DNA of 64,000 nt from Paucisalibacillus globulus DSM 18846 (GTDB lineage Bacteria > Bacillota > Bacilli > Bacillales > Amphibacillaceae): assembly GCF_000482485.1 (NCBI RefSeq), contig NZ_KI519437.1, positions 1 to 64,000 of the forward strand. The letters are read 5' to 3'. Position 1 is the stretch's first letter; every line of letters starts with the position of its first letter. Both the position numbers and the translations under genes were made by a program. This document shows, piece after piece, positions 18,414-26,549 of this stretch. The notes below the pieces were generated by a model that worked only from the letters and a program-made list of their open reading frames with translations, had not been told where the DNA came from and searched no databases.

Positions 18414-19117
18414 ACTTCATCCTCCTTGTTCCATGTAACAACTAAACGATACCCAGCGCCCCTCACTGTTTCAATAGCATCTTGGATACCAATTTCCTGA
18501 AACTTTTTCCGCACCCTTGTTATATTTACATTTAATGTATTTTCATCTACATACGAATGATCATCCCAGAGCTTTTCCAATAAATCCTCACGACCGGCTA
18601 CCCTAGGATATCGTTCCATTAAGCTTTCTATAATATCCGATTCCTTTTTGGATAATGAAACAGTTTCCATTTTTAATGTTAGTGCTAGCCTCTCAGGAAA
18701 AAGTTTAAGACCTGTATTCTCTAACACGCGCTCACTAGCTCGTGTAGCATACTCTCCATATGCGCGTCTTAAGTGACTTCTTATTTTTGCCATGACAACT
18801 TCTGCGTGAAACGGCTTTGTGATAAAATCATCACCACCATTTTCCAGTGCCATAATTTGATCCATTTCGCCAACCCGTGCAGATATAAAGATAACCGGAC
18901 AAACAGATTTTTTCCGTATTTGCCTACACCAATAATACCCATCATAGCTTGGTAAATTTATATCAAGTAGAACGAGTTGTGGTTGTCTTTTATGAAATTC
19001 ATCCATCACATGGTCAAAGTCTGTTACAACAGAAACCCCATAACCGTACTTCTCAATGTGGATATGAAGATGTTCTGCAATTTTTGGGTCATCTTCTACA
19101 ATCATTATCTTTTGCAT
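18410..19117 (-). CDS. OmpR-family response regulator, BceR-like
   Basis: 235 residues. The receiver domain has acidic pocket EDD (residues 8-10), phospho-acceptor D52 in LLDINLP, Ser/Thr in FISA and Lys in ITKPFHAE. The C-terminal winged-helix DNA-binding domain follows (YVDENTLNVNITRVRKKF, IETVRGAGYRL). Start ATG 19117 has TGGAGAA upstream. It is the first gene of a two-gene operon with the kinase and should activate a resistance transporter elsewhere in the genome. Confidence 0.93.
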   Translation of the reverse strand: MQKIMIVEDDPKIAEHLHIHIEKYGYGVSVVTDFDHVMDEFHKRQPQLVLLDINLPSYDGYYWCRQIRKKSVCPVIFISARVGEMDQIMALENGGDDFITKPFHAEVVMAKIRSHLRRAYGEYATRASERVLENTGLKLFPERLALTLKMETVSLSKKESDIIESLMERYPRVAGREDLLEKLWDDHSYVDENTLNVNITRVRKKFQEIGIQDAIETVRGAGYRLVVTWNKEDEV

Positions 19118-19336
19118 CTGTTTTTCTCCATTTCCGAAACAGTCATCATATTGATAGAAAAAAATTCACTAATTTAAGTTTAGAAAAACTCACATTCATT
19201 CGTCCTTTTGCGAATGTATTAGTTTTTCTTATGTCAACGGAAAGTTTTTTATACTTTGCTAACTAGTAAAAAAAACTAGAAGTACACCTTCAGATGCGCT
19301 TCTAGACTCTTCACATTATATTACTATTATATCAAT

Positions 19337-19834
19337 TTATCCTATATTTTTATTATACATAAGTTGTTTGTAAACTTCTTCAGAAATATCATTTAATGTT
19401 GTCTCATGAATTAGTTTAAATGTACTAATCTTTAAATAATCAGCTTCATTTATTTTACCCTGTTCTAACAGTTCATCCAGCTTCGGAAGTCTAAAGCTTT
19501 TAATCGGCAAATAGGCGATGGTTTGTTTACTATGGTCTATTTCTAAATATATTTTTATACCTATTAGTTCAGGGAAAAAATAAGAAGTATATTCCCGGTC
19601 AATTAAAAGATCATTTTTGTTGGCATTCTTAATATTCTCTATACTACTTGGTAATGAAACAACATAAACCATTTGGTCAAAAGAATACGATAGATCCAAA
19701 ATATCTAGTCCAAGCTGTCGTGTCATCTTTCTTGTAAAACGTTTTAACTCCATTAAGTAAAAGACCCGACTAGTAAATATAAGTATTCCTATAAAAACAA
19801 CCATACCAATGAAAATAATAACACTACTCATCAT
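19337..19834 (-). CDS. Hypothetical membrane-anchored protein downstream of a diguanylate cyclase
   Basis: 165 residues: one N-terminal transmembrane helix (about residues 4-25), then a mainly charged cytoplasmic region with no catalytic motif I recognise. Its ATG follows AAAGGGGTGCTAC and overlaps the diguanylate cyclase stop by 11 bp, so it is probably translationally coupled. Expression with a c-di-GMP enzyme makes a modulatory or sensory role possible. This is inference from position only. Confidence 0.8.
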   Translation of the reverse strand: MMSSVIIFIGMVVFIGILIFTSRVFYLMELKRFTRKMTRQLGLDILDLSYSFDQMVYVVSLPSSIENIKNANKNDLLIDREYTSYFFPELIGIKIYLEIDHSKQTIAYLPIKSFRLPKLDELLEQGKINEADYLKISTFKLIHETTLNDISEEVYKQLMYNKNIG

Positions 19835-21353
19835 GTAGCACCCCTTTACCTGCTACAACTCTATTTTTCCCAGTTCGCTTCGCCTCATAAAGTGCCTTAT
19901 CTGCTGAATCAATTAGCTCCTGAATTTGCATAGAATCTGTTACCTTTTTCGTAGCAACACCAACACTTATCGTCAAGTTGCCAAATGGTTGCTTTTCTTC
20001 ATAGGGAAAAGATGTATTGGCTACATTTTCTCGTATACTTTCTGCAACTTCTACTGCACGTTTGGTATCCGCTCCTGATAACAAGACACTAAATTCTTCT
20101 CCACCAAACCGAAAAGCTAGTTGCCCATCTGCGAGTGTATTCTGAATAACTTCGGATAGTTTAACTAGAACCTGGTTACCGATCAAATGCCCGTTCGTAT
20201 CATTAAAATGCTTAAATGAATCAATATCTATCATAATGAGTGATAAGATTGTCCCGTCCCCAACCAAACTAAACTCTTCTAATTGGTTTTGAAATGCTCG
20301 CTGATTTAAAAGATTAGTTAAGCCATCACGAAGAGCCATATTTTCAATTTGGTTATATAGATGTGTTTGATAGATGGCAATAGCTGCTTGGTTGGCAAGT
20401 GGAATAACACTATCAATCTCTGCTGCAGTAATAGACTTTTTATTTACCGGATTATCCACTAAGAGTACTCCAACCTTATTTCCTTGGCTTACAAGTGGGA
20501 AAACAGCCAGTTCCGCTATATTAAACTCTGCAACAAATCCCTTTAATATTTCGTCTGTTTGATCCAATCCATCCAAATGACAAGGAATACCACTTTCCAA
20601 TGTCCTCGATAAGAAACTTTCTTGCTCCAGTGAGATTTCAAATGTTTTTACACGGTCATTCAGCTTTTGATCTGTAGTTTCCACTTTTCCCTTCATTTGA
20701 ATCAGATCATTTAAGTCATACTTTTTCCTAGAAATTTCCTCCCAGGTCTTCAAACCTTCTGCAACTGTCATCGGTCCAGTCCCCATCTTACCTTTAAGCC
20801 TTGTACCACTCTTATCAGTTAGCATAATAATCGCTCGATTAAATCCTAAACCATAGCCTGCGGTTACGGTAGTGAGTATGGTTTGTAACAGTTTTTCCAA
20901 ATTCAATGTTTGCTGCATTGTCAGACTAACTTCACGAAATAAATTAAGTTGCTTTGAATTGTTAAGTAAAATGGATAACCTATCATGGCTTTCCGAAGTA
21001 ACCGCTCTCATATATCTAGTAGCAAAAAATAAACCGACTACAAATACTATATAACCAGAAACTATTAAGATTGCATTCTCATCTTGGAGTACTACTATCT
21101 GTAAAAATGCGAGTAAAGAACTAGTGATTCCCCCAATTAGTCCAAAACTAATCACAGAAATACTAATGACTAACAAAAGGCTTAAACTAAAATAGGTAAA
21201 ATCAGATAAAAATCCATAGATTTCTATGAATACTAAACTTGAAAGAATTAATACCCACTTATTAACGGTGTCTCTTCCTTTAAATCGCAGAAAGTTTGCA
21301 ATGATTGCAAGACTACACGCTATTGTCAGGAATAAAATATAATCGATTACCAT
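19824..21353 (-). CDS. Membrane GAF-GGDEF diguanylate cyclase
   Basis: 509 residues. The N-terminal 130 residues contain about five hydrophobic helices. A GAF-like domain follows at about residues 150-330 (LEKLLQTILTTVTAGYGLGF, LVSQGNKVGVLLVDNP), then a GGDEF domain (ALRDGLTNLLNQRAF, IDIDSFKHFNDTNGH). The active-site loop is FRFGGEEFSVLL, the GGEEF form, so synthesis of c-di-GMP from GTP is expected. An RxxD-type inhibitory site was not clear upstream of it. Start ATG 21353 lies 8 nt after GGGAG; the ATG at 21368 lacks a ribosome site. Confidence 0.93.
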   Translation of the reverse strand: MVIDYILFLTIACSLAIIANFLRFKGRDTVNKWVLILSSLVFIEIYGFLSDFTYFSLSLLLVISISVISFGLIGGITSSLLAFLQIVVLQDENAILIVSGYIVFVVGLFFATRYMRAVTSESHDRLSILLNNSKQLNLFREVSLTMQQTLNLEKLLQTILTTVTAGYGLGFNRAIIMLTDKSGTRLKGKMGTGPMTVAEGLKTWEEISRKKYDLNDLIQMKGKVETTDQKLNDRVKTFEISLEQESFLSRTLESGIPCHLDGLDQTDEILKGFVAEFNIAELAVFPLVSQGNKVGVLLVDNPVNKKSITAAEIDSVIPLANQAAIAIYQTHLYNQIENMALRDGLTNLLNQRAFQNQLEEFSLVGDGTILSLIMIDIDSFKHFNDTNGHLIGNQVLVKLSEVIQNTLADGQLAFRFGGEEFSVLLSGADTKRAVEVAESIRENVANTSFPYEEKQPFGNLTISVGVATKKVTDSMQIQELIDSADKALYEAKRTGKNRVVAGKGVLHDE

Positions 21354-21466
21354 TTGCAATTCTCCCATTGATATAGAACTTTAGTACTATTTTACCATAT
21401 AATAGGTTAAAAGAATCGGACTAATTACTACAAAAAGTTACATATTTCCATATTAATACATTCGCT

Positions 21467-22243
21467 TTAGGAATCTAGCAAACGGCTTCGTAATGTACTT
21501 AAATCATTTGCCGATAATCCTAATCCTTCAGAAAGGTATACATCTATACTGCCAAAATTCTTTTCGATTTCATCATAAAATGCTCGGATATATTCCAAAC
21601 GTGCCTCATAAATAGCCCTAACAACATCAATATCAATAAAGTCAGGCATGCTATAACCAATTTCAGCAAAGCCCCTTTCCATTTCTTTTAATGAATTATT
21701 TGTATACATGTAATCCGCTTCTATTACAGTTTGAGGTATACCAAGTGCACTTAATAAAAGGGCAGCAACAGCACCTGTCCTATCCTTCCCTGCCATGCAA
21801 TGAAATAATAACGGCTTGTCAGGATCCATTAACAAGATTTTAAAAACTTCTGCAAATCCAGCTGTATTGGCCACTAACCCACGATTCAAGGAAATTAACA
21901 TTTCTCCTGGCTTACTTCCGACAAGCTTACTCTCAAATTGATTCAAATCGCCTGCTTGTCTTACTACTTTTTCATCCTTAATCAAAGGGATATGATGCCA
22001 TTTCGCACCATCAATTGCCGGATCTGGGTGCTTCTCTATCTCATCATCATCTCGCAAATCAACAATATGCTTAATACCCAATCCTTTTAAGGCTTCCTTA
22101 TCAGATTCTGTTAATCTACTCAAATTTCCAGAACGAAATAGGACACCACTTTTCACACGACGTCCATCACTAGTCTCATAGCCACCTAGTTCACGAAAAT
22201 TAAAACAACCTTCCAAAACTATCTCACGTAAGACTTTCTCCAT
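21467..22243 (-). CDS. Tyrosine-protein phosphatase (IphP/LipA-like dual-specificity family)
   Basis: 258 residues. The P-loop is HCMAGKDRTG with Cys149 and Arg155 (CX5R). The N-terminus has NFRELGGYETSDGRRVKSGV, and VDLRDDDEIEKHPDP carries the general-acid region typical of IphP-type phosphatases. It is cytoplasmic, with no signal. ATG 22243 follows GGGGGAG; a GTG five codons upstream lies inside the ribosome site. Substrates in this family include phosphotyrosine proteins and phosphoinositides. It lies 35 bp downstream of the trmB gene on the same strand and may be cotranscribed with it. Confidence 0.9.
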   Translation of the reverse strand: MEKVLREIVLEGCFNFRELGGYETSDGRRVKSGVLFRSGNLSRLTESDKEALKGLGIKHIVDLRDDDEIEKHPDPAIDGAKWHHIPLIKDEKVVRQAGDLNQFESKLVGSKPGEMLISLNRGLVANTAGFAEVFKILLMDPDKPLLFHCMAGKDRTGAVAALLLSALGIPQTVIEADYMYTNNSLKEMERGFAEIGYSMPDFIDIDVVRAIYEARLEYIRAFYDEIEKNFGSIDVYLSEGLGLSANDLSTLRSRLLDS

Positions 22244-22278
22244 ATTCTTCTCCCCCACATATTAAATTTCATGTATAT

Positions 22279-23106
22279 TTACTTAACGTAATGTTTCTTA
22301 AAGTCCGGATGTATCGAAAACTTTCTGCGTAAATCTTTGAGATTTTTTCCAAAGGTTTTTTCTAATATATCCCCATGAGCTTTTAGCATTTCTAAAATAT
22401 ATAAATCATGGATGATTACTTCTGTTATTGGCATTACTAGTCCGACATGCATCGTCCAAGCTGCACGACTATCTTTTCCTAAAGAAACAATGCCCGCGAC
22501 TACCTCCGAGTCATCTGCACTAAACACAAGCCATCTGCCACTATACTCTTCCGTGATCTGTTGGCTCATTTCATTTAAGTATACATTTGCAAAATCAGCT
22601 TCTACATCGCCATAAGCAATTAGTGTAACATTGACCCCTTTCTTTGCCGCATCCCTAAGCTCGGCTTCCAATTCAAGATATTCTTCTTTCCAAACCTCTA
22701 ATAATACTCGTTTTTTTGCCCCAGTAATACATGCCTTCACTTTTTCCAAAATGTCTTTACTTCCCCTAATATTCCAGATGTTCTCCCGATCAGTTGAGGA
22801 TTGATTAAATTGTTCAAAAAGCTTCTCGGCCTGGTCAAAATCTGCTTTAGCTTTCTTGCGACGATTTCTAATTAATTCCTTAGCTGGAACAGGGACATAC
22901 TGTGGTTTTTCACCATGACTAATGAATATATCTCCTCTTGCAACTAATCCTTCTAATACCTCATATATCTTCGAACGTGGTACCCCAGAGTTTTTGGCAA
23001 CAGCATATCCTGTTAGAGGCGATTCCTCCAATAACGCTACATATGCCTTCGCTTCATACTCCGTAAACTGTAAGCTTTTCAAGGTCTCTAATATGTTCTT
23101 GATCAT
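22279..23106 (-). CDS. TrmB family transcriptional regulator
   Basis: 275 residues. The N-terminal winged helix reads LQFTEYEAKAYVALLEESPL, with VPRSKIYEVLEGLVARGDIF. A coiled-coil stretch (about residues 80-105) precedes the TrmB effector domain with a phospholipase-D-like fold (IRGSKDILEKVKACITGAKK). These regulators usually sense sugars or other small molecules; the effector here is unknown. Start ATG 23106 follows GGAGGAGG. It is divergent from the lysE gene, and the gap contains two palindromic candidate operators. Confidence 0.9.
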   Translation of the reverse strand: MIKNILETLKSLQFTEYEAKAYVALLEESPLTGYAVAKNSGVPRSKIYEVLEGLVARGDIFISHGEKPQYVPVPAKELIRNRRKKAKADFDQAEKLFEQFNQSSTDRENIWNIRGSKDILEKVKACITGAKKRVLLEVWKEEYLELEAELRDAAKKGVNVTLIAYGDVEADFANVYLNEMSQQITEEYSGRWLVFSADDSEVVAGIVSLGKDSRAAWTMHVGLVMPITEVIIHDLYILEMLKAHGDILEKTFGKNLKDLRRKFSIHPDFKKHYVK

Positions 23107-23162
23107 TTTCCCTCCTCCGCAATGGTTCGCTAGGTAGTAATTCTTATTTTAACAAAACTTAC

Positions 23163-23190
23163 TTGCGTTTTGAAATTTTTCTGATAAAAT
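23163..23190 (+). promoter_or_regulatory. Candidate SigA promoter of the lysE-family gene
   Basis: TTGCGT, 16 nt, TAAAAT. The two TAGTnACTA palindromes start 11 bp downstream, at the expected transcription start. Confidence 0.45.
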
Positions 23191-23200
23191 ATACAAAAAG

Positions 23201-23221
23201 TAGTTACTAGGGTAGTCACTA
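23201..23221. promoter_or_regulatory. Two tandem 9-bp palindromes, candidate TrmB operator
   Basis: TAGTTACTA (23201-23209) and TAGTCACTA (23213-23221), centres 12 bp apart, lie between the divergent trmB and lysE genes and just after the candidate lysE -10. The position suits a repressor. Confidence 0.4.
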
Positions 23222-23266
23222 TAAAATGAAGGCTTTATAATAGCATAGCTGAGAGGAGAAAGTTGT

Positions 23267-23896
23267 ATGGACTTATTATCATACATACTGATAGCAACAT
23301 TTATGGTTGTATTACCTGGAGCAGACACAATGCTTCTTATTAAAAACACACTTACTTATGGCCGAAAAGCAGGACGCTTTTCAGCACTTGGCACTGCGGC
23401 AGGTCTTACCTTTTGGACATTAATTGCGATATTCGGTTTATCAATGACCATCGCAAAATCAGTTGTATTATTCAATACTATTAAGTATTTAGGTGCAGCA
23501 TATTTAATCTATTTAGGTATTAAGAGCTTTTTTTCCAAGAACATGTTTTCACTAGAAGACTTCAAAGAACATGCCAAGCAGCCTTTGAAGCAAGTGAGTC
23601 AAAAGGGGTATAAAGAGTCCTTTTTGCAATCCCTACTTAGCAACATTCTCAATCCCAAAACTGTTCTTCTTTATATTACAATCATGCCGCAATTTATTGA
23701 CTTTCATTATCATATCAATCAACAACTAATCTTATTAGGATTAATCCTTACCGTTCTTGCAGTTCTTTGGTTTTTAATCCTAGTTCAAATTGTCGATTAC
23801 GCTAAAAAATGGATGAACAATCCCCGATTTCAAAAGATTTTTCAAAGGTCCACCGGTTTTATATTAGTTAGTTTTGGTATTAAAACAGCAATTTAA
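23267..23896 (+). CDS. LysE/RhtB family exporter
   Basis: 209 residues with about six hydrophobic segments. Family features are MVVLPGADTMLLIKNTLTYG, with the glycine-rich stretch that follows, and LSNILNPKTVLLYITIMPQF in the middle, the conserved LNPK region. The family exports amino acids and derivatives such as lysine, homoserine or threonine. ATG 23267 follows GAGAGGAG. It is divergent from trmB, which probably controls it. Confidence 0.92.
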   Translation: MDLLSYILIATFMVVLPGADTMLLIKNTLTYGRKAGRFSALGTAAGLTFWTLIAIFGLSMTIAKSVVLFNTIKYLGAAYLIYLGIKSFFSKNMFSLEDFKEHAKQPLKQVSQKGYKESFLQSLLSNILNPKTVLLYITIMPQFIDFHYHINQQLILLGLILTVLAVLWFLILVQIVDYAKKWMNNPRFQKIFQRSTGFILVSFGIKTAI

Positions 23897-23947
23897 GAAA
23901 AACAAATTGCAAAGATGTTATACATCATTTTATCCTCGTTTAGTGAT

Positions 23948-23984
23948 GGAAATGATTTAGGAGAACTTCCTATGAATCATTTCC
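23948..23984. other. 10-bp inverted repeat in the lysE-amidase gap
   Basis: GGAAATGATT pairs with AATCATTTCC across 17 nt. No T tract follows on the plus strand, so it is a weak terminator candidate for lysE; otherwise the 268-bp gap shows little. Confidence 0.4.
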
Positions 23985-24164
23985 ATACTGGTTCGTGTTT
24001 GAAATAATTCCAATAACGCTATAGCAGTCTGTTCCTTGTAGGAAATTTTATTATATTTTCAGGTCTGATAATTAATCCGTTCCTTAAGGGGGGCGGTTTT
24101 TCTTTGTATAGAAACAAGATTTTATCTGAGAATAATTAAAAAGATAAAGGAAAGGAAATGAAGA

Positions 24165-25184
24165 ATGGAGACAAGAGGTTGGGTTGTCATATTTTTTACT
24201 TTCATATTGCTGGTATCAGCATCCCCTAGTTATGCTAAAGGACTTACATCAGCTAATATACATATCGTCCAATCTGGTGATTCCTTACCAAGCATTGCCA
24301 AACGTTTTAATACTACTACCACTGATTTAAAAGTAACGAATGGTCTTCAATCTGATTTCTTAGTAGAAGGGCAACGTTTACGGGTACCAGTTTTCCACGA
24401 AGTATCTCCAGGAGAGACATTAGAAGAAATTGCCTTGACCCATCATTCAACTGCTGCATTAATTATAGAAACCAATAATCTTACAACAAACACTTTATAC
24501 CCAGGTCAAATACTAAAAGTCAAACCAAAGAAAATGACAATGGAAGGTCAACATATTCTGATGTCAAAACAGGAATTTAAAGATTGGTTATTTAATCAAC
24601 AAATGACAAGAGATATTTATTTAATTCAACAACATCACACTTGGAAACCATCCTACAAACACTTTCGAGGTAATAATCATTTTCAATTATTAAATAGCAT
24701 GCAAAATCACCATATGAAAGCAATGGGTTGGAGTAATATCGCTCAAAACATTACTACCTTCCCTGATGGAAAGATTGCTGTATCTAGACCTTTGAACATT
24801 GCACCTGAAGGATCTATTGGACCAAAGGCAAACAAACATGGGATTGCTATTGAGAACCTTGGAAACTTCGATCTTGGGCATGACAAAATGACGAAGGAGC
24901 AGAAAGAAACGATTGTGTACATCACGGCACTACTTAGTTTAAAGTTCGATTTAATCCCTTCCATTGATACAATTACCTATCATCATTGGTGGAACTTTAA
25001 AACAAAAGAACGGGTACTTGATGATGCCAAAAGCAATGAAGTCAAATCCTGCCCAGGAACTAACTTTTTTGGTGGGAATTCAACGGAAAGTGCAAGGGAA
25101 TATTTTTATCCCTTAGTCGAAGAAAAAATGAAAGAAATTCAAGAAACAGTCCATCAGAATCCTGTAAAAGAAAATCACCGTTAA
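24165..25184 (+). CDS. Secreted LysM N-acetylmuramoyl-L-alanine amidase
   Basis: 339 residues. A signal peptide spans about residues 1-24 (FFTFILLVSASPSYA). Two LysM domains follow: HIVQSGDSLPSIAKRFNTTT (about 33-76) and HEVSPGETLEEIALTHHSTA (about 78-122). The C-terminal amidase_2/PGRP-like domain (about 150-315) has HHTWKPSYKHF and later CPGTNFFGG, which carry likely zinc ligands. It should cut the amide bond between MurNAc and the stem peptide in the wall; LysM binds the glycan. A strong hairpin terminator overlaps the stop codon. The substrate could be vegetative wall or cortex, which the sequence does not decide. Confidence 0.88.
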   Translation: METRGWVVIFFTFILLVSASPSYAKGLTSANIHIVQSGDSLPSIAKRFNTTTTDLKVTNGLQSDFLVEGQRLRVPVFHEVSPGETLEEIALTHHSTAALIIETNNLTTNTLYPGQILKVKPKKMTMEGQHILMSKQEFKDWLFNQQMTRDIYLIQQHHTWKPSYKHFRGNNHFQLLNSMQNHHMKAMGWSNIAQNITTFPDGKIAVSRPLNIAPEGSIGPKANKHGIAIENLGNFDLGHDKMTKEQKETIVYITALLSLKFDLIPSIDTITYHHWWNFKTKERVLDDAKSNEVKSCPGTNFFGGNSTESAREYFYPLVEEKMKEIQETVHQNPVKENHR

Positions 25185-25213
25185 TTACAATCATCTAGGT
25201 AATTAACGGTGAT
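25174..25213. terminator. Bidirectional terminator overlapping the amidase stop codon
   Basis: ATCACCGTTAATTAC pairs with GTAATTAACGGTGAT across a 10-nt loop, between convergent genes. Confidence 0.85.
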
Positions 25214-25230
25214 CTTTATAGTTACTATTT

Positions 25231-25776
25231 CTATTTCTCGATTAACTTTACAAACTTAGCTACAAACTTTTGCAGGAATTCTACTGTACCTTCGTTTGTA
25301 AGAGAACCACTTTCATCTAATAATGTTGCAACATTACCTATATATGCCTCTGGCTGTTGGAGTACTGACATATTTAAGCAAGTAAGGGATTGACGTAAGT
25401 GATGATTGGCACCAAATCCACCAATTCCTCCAGGTGATTGACTAATAATTGCGGCTGGCTTTCCACCCCATCTATTTTCCGTTTTTGGACGGGATCCTGT
25501 ATCAAGTGCATTTTTTAGAACTGCTGGAACAGAACGATTATATTCAGGTGTTATAAATAAAAAGGCATCGAACTCACCTAGCTTATTACGAAAATCTACA
25601 ACTTCTGTTGGTACATTATTTTCATCATCAAAGTCTTGATTATAGAATGGGAGGTTACCAATTTTAATACATTCTATTTCATACCCATCTGGAAATAATG
25701 TTACCACATTGTTAGCTAGTTTCTTAGAGTATGATTCTCTCCGCAAACTACCAACTAAAACTCCAACCTTTTTCAC
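25231..25776 (-). CDS. NADPH-dependent FMN reductase family protein
   Basis: About 181 residues of flavodoxin-like fold. VGVLVGSLRRESYSKKLA is the phosphate-binding loop of the NAD(P)H-dependent FMN/quinone reductase family (YieF/ChrR, SsuE relatives), and FLFITPEYNRSVPAVLKNAL is its second signature. The start is uncertain: GTG 25776 lies 9 nt after AAGG, while two ATGs at 25785 and 25782 are too close to it. It reduces flavins, quinones or azo/metal compounds with NAD(P)H in the cytosol. It stands alone between terminators. Confidence 0.88.
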   Translation of the reverse strand: MKKVGVLVGSLRRESYSKKLANNVVTLFPDGYEIECIKIGNLPFYNQDFDDENNVPTEVVDFRNKLGEFDAFLFITPEYNRSVPAVLKNALDTGSRPKTENRWGGKPAAIISQSPGGIGGFGANHHLRQSLTCLNMSVLQQPEAYIGNVATLLDESGSLTNEGTVEFLQKFVAKFVKLIEK

Positions 25777-25873
25777 ACTCATCATCCTTGTTTGAATAGA
25801 TTTGTTTATAATGGACAATTGTAAGGAAAATTATTAATAAAGTCAAAAAAGTTTGTCTAATGTCGGAGATAAA

Positions 25874-25907
25874 GGAAAAGCAGCACCCGTGATGGTGCTG
25901 CTTTTCC
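25874..25907 (-). terminator. Terminator of the 49-residue lipoprotein gene
   Basis: Perfect 14-bp stem, GGAAAAGCAGCACC pairing with GGTGCTGCTTTTCC, with the left arm supplying T residues on the minus strand. Confidence 0.8.
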
Positions 25908-25921
25908 TACGTTATTCCACC

Positions 25922-26071
25922 TTACTCATCATCTATTTCTCCGTCCCCAATTTCATCTTCTTCTTCAATTTCCTCTACATCTTCCCCTTCCTCAGGTAGC
26001 TCATCGTCTCCACAAGCTGCAAGGGAGAAAGTAGGAATGATTAAGAATAACAATAATAAGAACCTTTTCAT
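25922..26071 (-). CDS. Small acidic lipoprotein, 49 residues
   Basis: Too short for a 60-residue ORF cut-off but well supported: AAAGGAGG lies 7-8 nt before ATG 26071. The protein is MKRFLLLLFLIIPTFSLAAC (lipobox LAAC, Cys20) followed by 29 residues that are almost all Asp, Glu, Gly and Ile, ending in EIDDE. A strong terminator follows. It has the same plan as the 57-residue lipoprotein at 9603-9776. The function is unknown. Confidence 0.85.
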   Translation of the reverse strand: MKRFLLLLFLIIPTFSLAACGDDELPEEGEDVEEIEEEDEIGDGEIDDE

Positions 26072-26157
26072 TTTTATAACCTCCTTTTTCGGTAGTTTTT
26101 CCTTGGTACTTATATGTTATTCCAGTAAATAAATCTAAGCTTAGCACTCCAGTTAAT

Positions 26158-26186
26158 TTGTAAAAACATTATTTTTTTAGTATATT
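26158..26186 (+). promoter_or_regulatory. Candidate SigA promoter of the cobalamin-riboswitch leader
   Basis: TTGTAA, 17 nt, TATATT; the predicted start near 26193 is about 30 bp before the aptamer. Confidence 0.5.
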
Positions 26187-26221
26187 GTGCTATGTAAGGA
26201 AATTAAATAATTTGACCATTA

Positions 26222-26375
26222 ATATTGGTGTTTTATTTAGACTTAATAGGGAATCTGGTGAAATTCCAGAACTGTACCCGCAACTGTAAATGCTGACGAA
26301 ATAATCATATCCACTGTTTTTAAACGGGAAGGGATTAGAGTAGGTGAAAGCATAAGTCAGGAGACCTGCCAGTAT
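26222..26375 (+). ncRNA. Cobalamin (AdoCbl) riboswitch aptamer
   Basis: The conserved blocks occur in order: TTTAG then AATAGGGAATCTGGTG, CCCGCAACTGTAA, CCACTGTTTT, GGGAAGG and the perfect B12 box AGTCAGGAGACCTGCC (26355-26370). The downstream expression platform runs to a terminator at 26475-26498. Known members control B12 uptake or synthesis, or B12-independent isoenzymes. Here the next gene is an acyl-CoA thioesterase. Confidence 0.93.
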
Positions 26376-26474
26376 TAAAGCGTATTATCTTCTTCGGGAG
26401 TTGGGGAGGTAAAGCGAGGGAACCCATAATAACAGTGTATTCTTTTACAATGTTATATTCTCTTGTAACTTAAA

Positions 26475-26498
26475 CCATCCGTCTGTGATGGCTTTTTT
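26475..26498 (+). terminator. Short terminator in the riboswitch expression platform
   Basis: CCATC pairs with GATGG across 7 nt, followed by CTTTTTTT. A preceding hairpin (26427-26454, ATAACA-TGT with ACA-TGTTAT) may compete with it. Confidence 0.65.
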
Positions 26499-26549
26499 TA
26501 TCTTTCCTTTTCACTGAGATAACAACTGACTAGAAAAGAGGAATTTCGA

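Noticed and set aside
24077-24096. CCG..CC/GG..CGG hairpin with T tract before the amidase gene
   Set aside because: Pairing is too short and interrupted to call a terminator.
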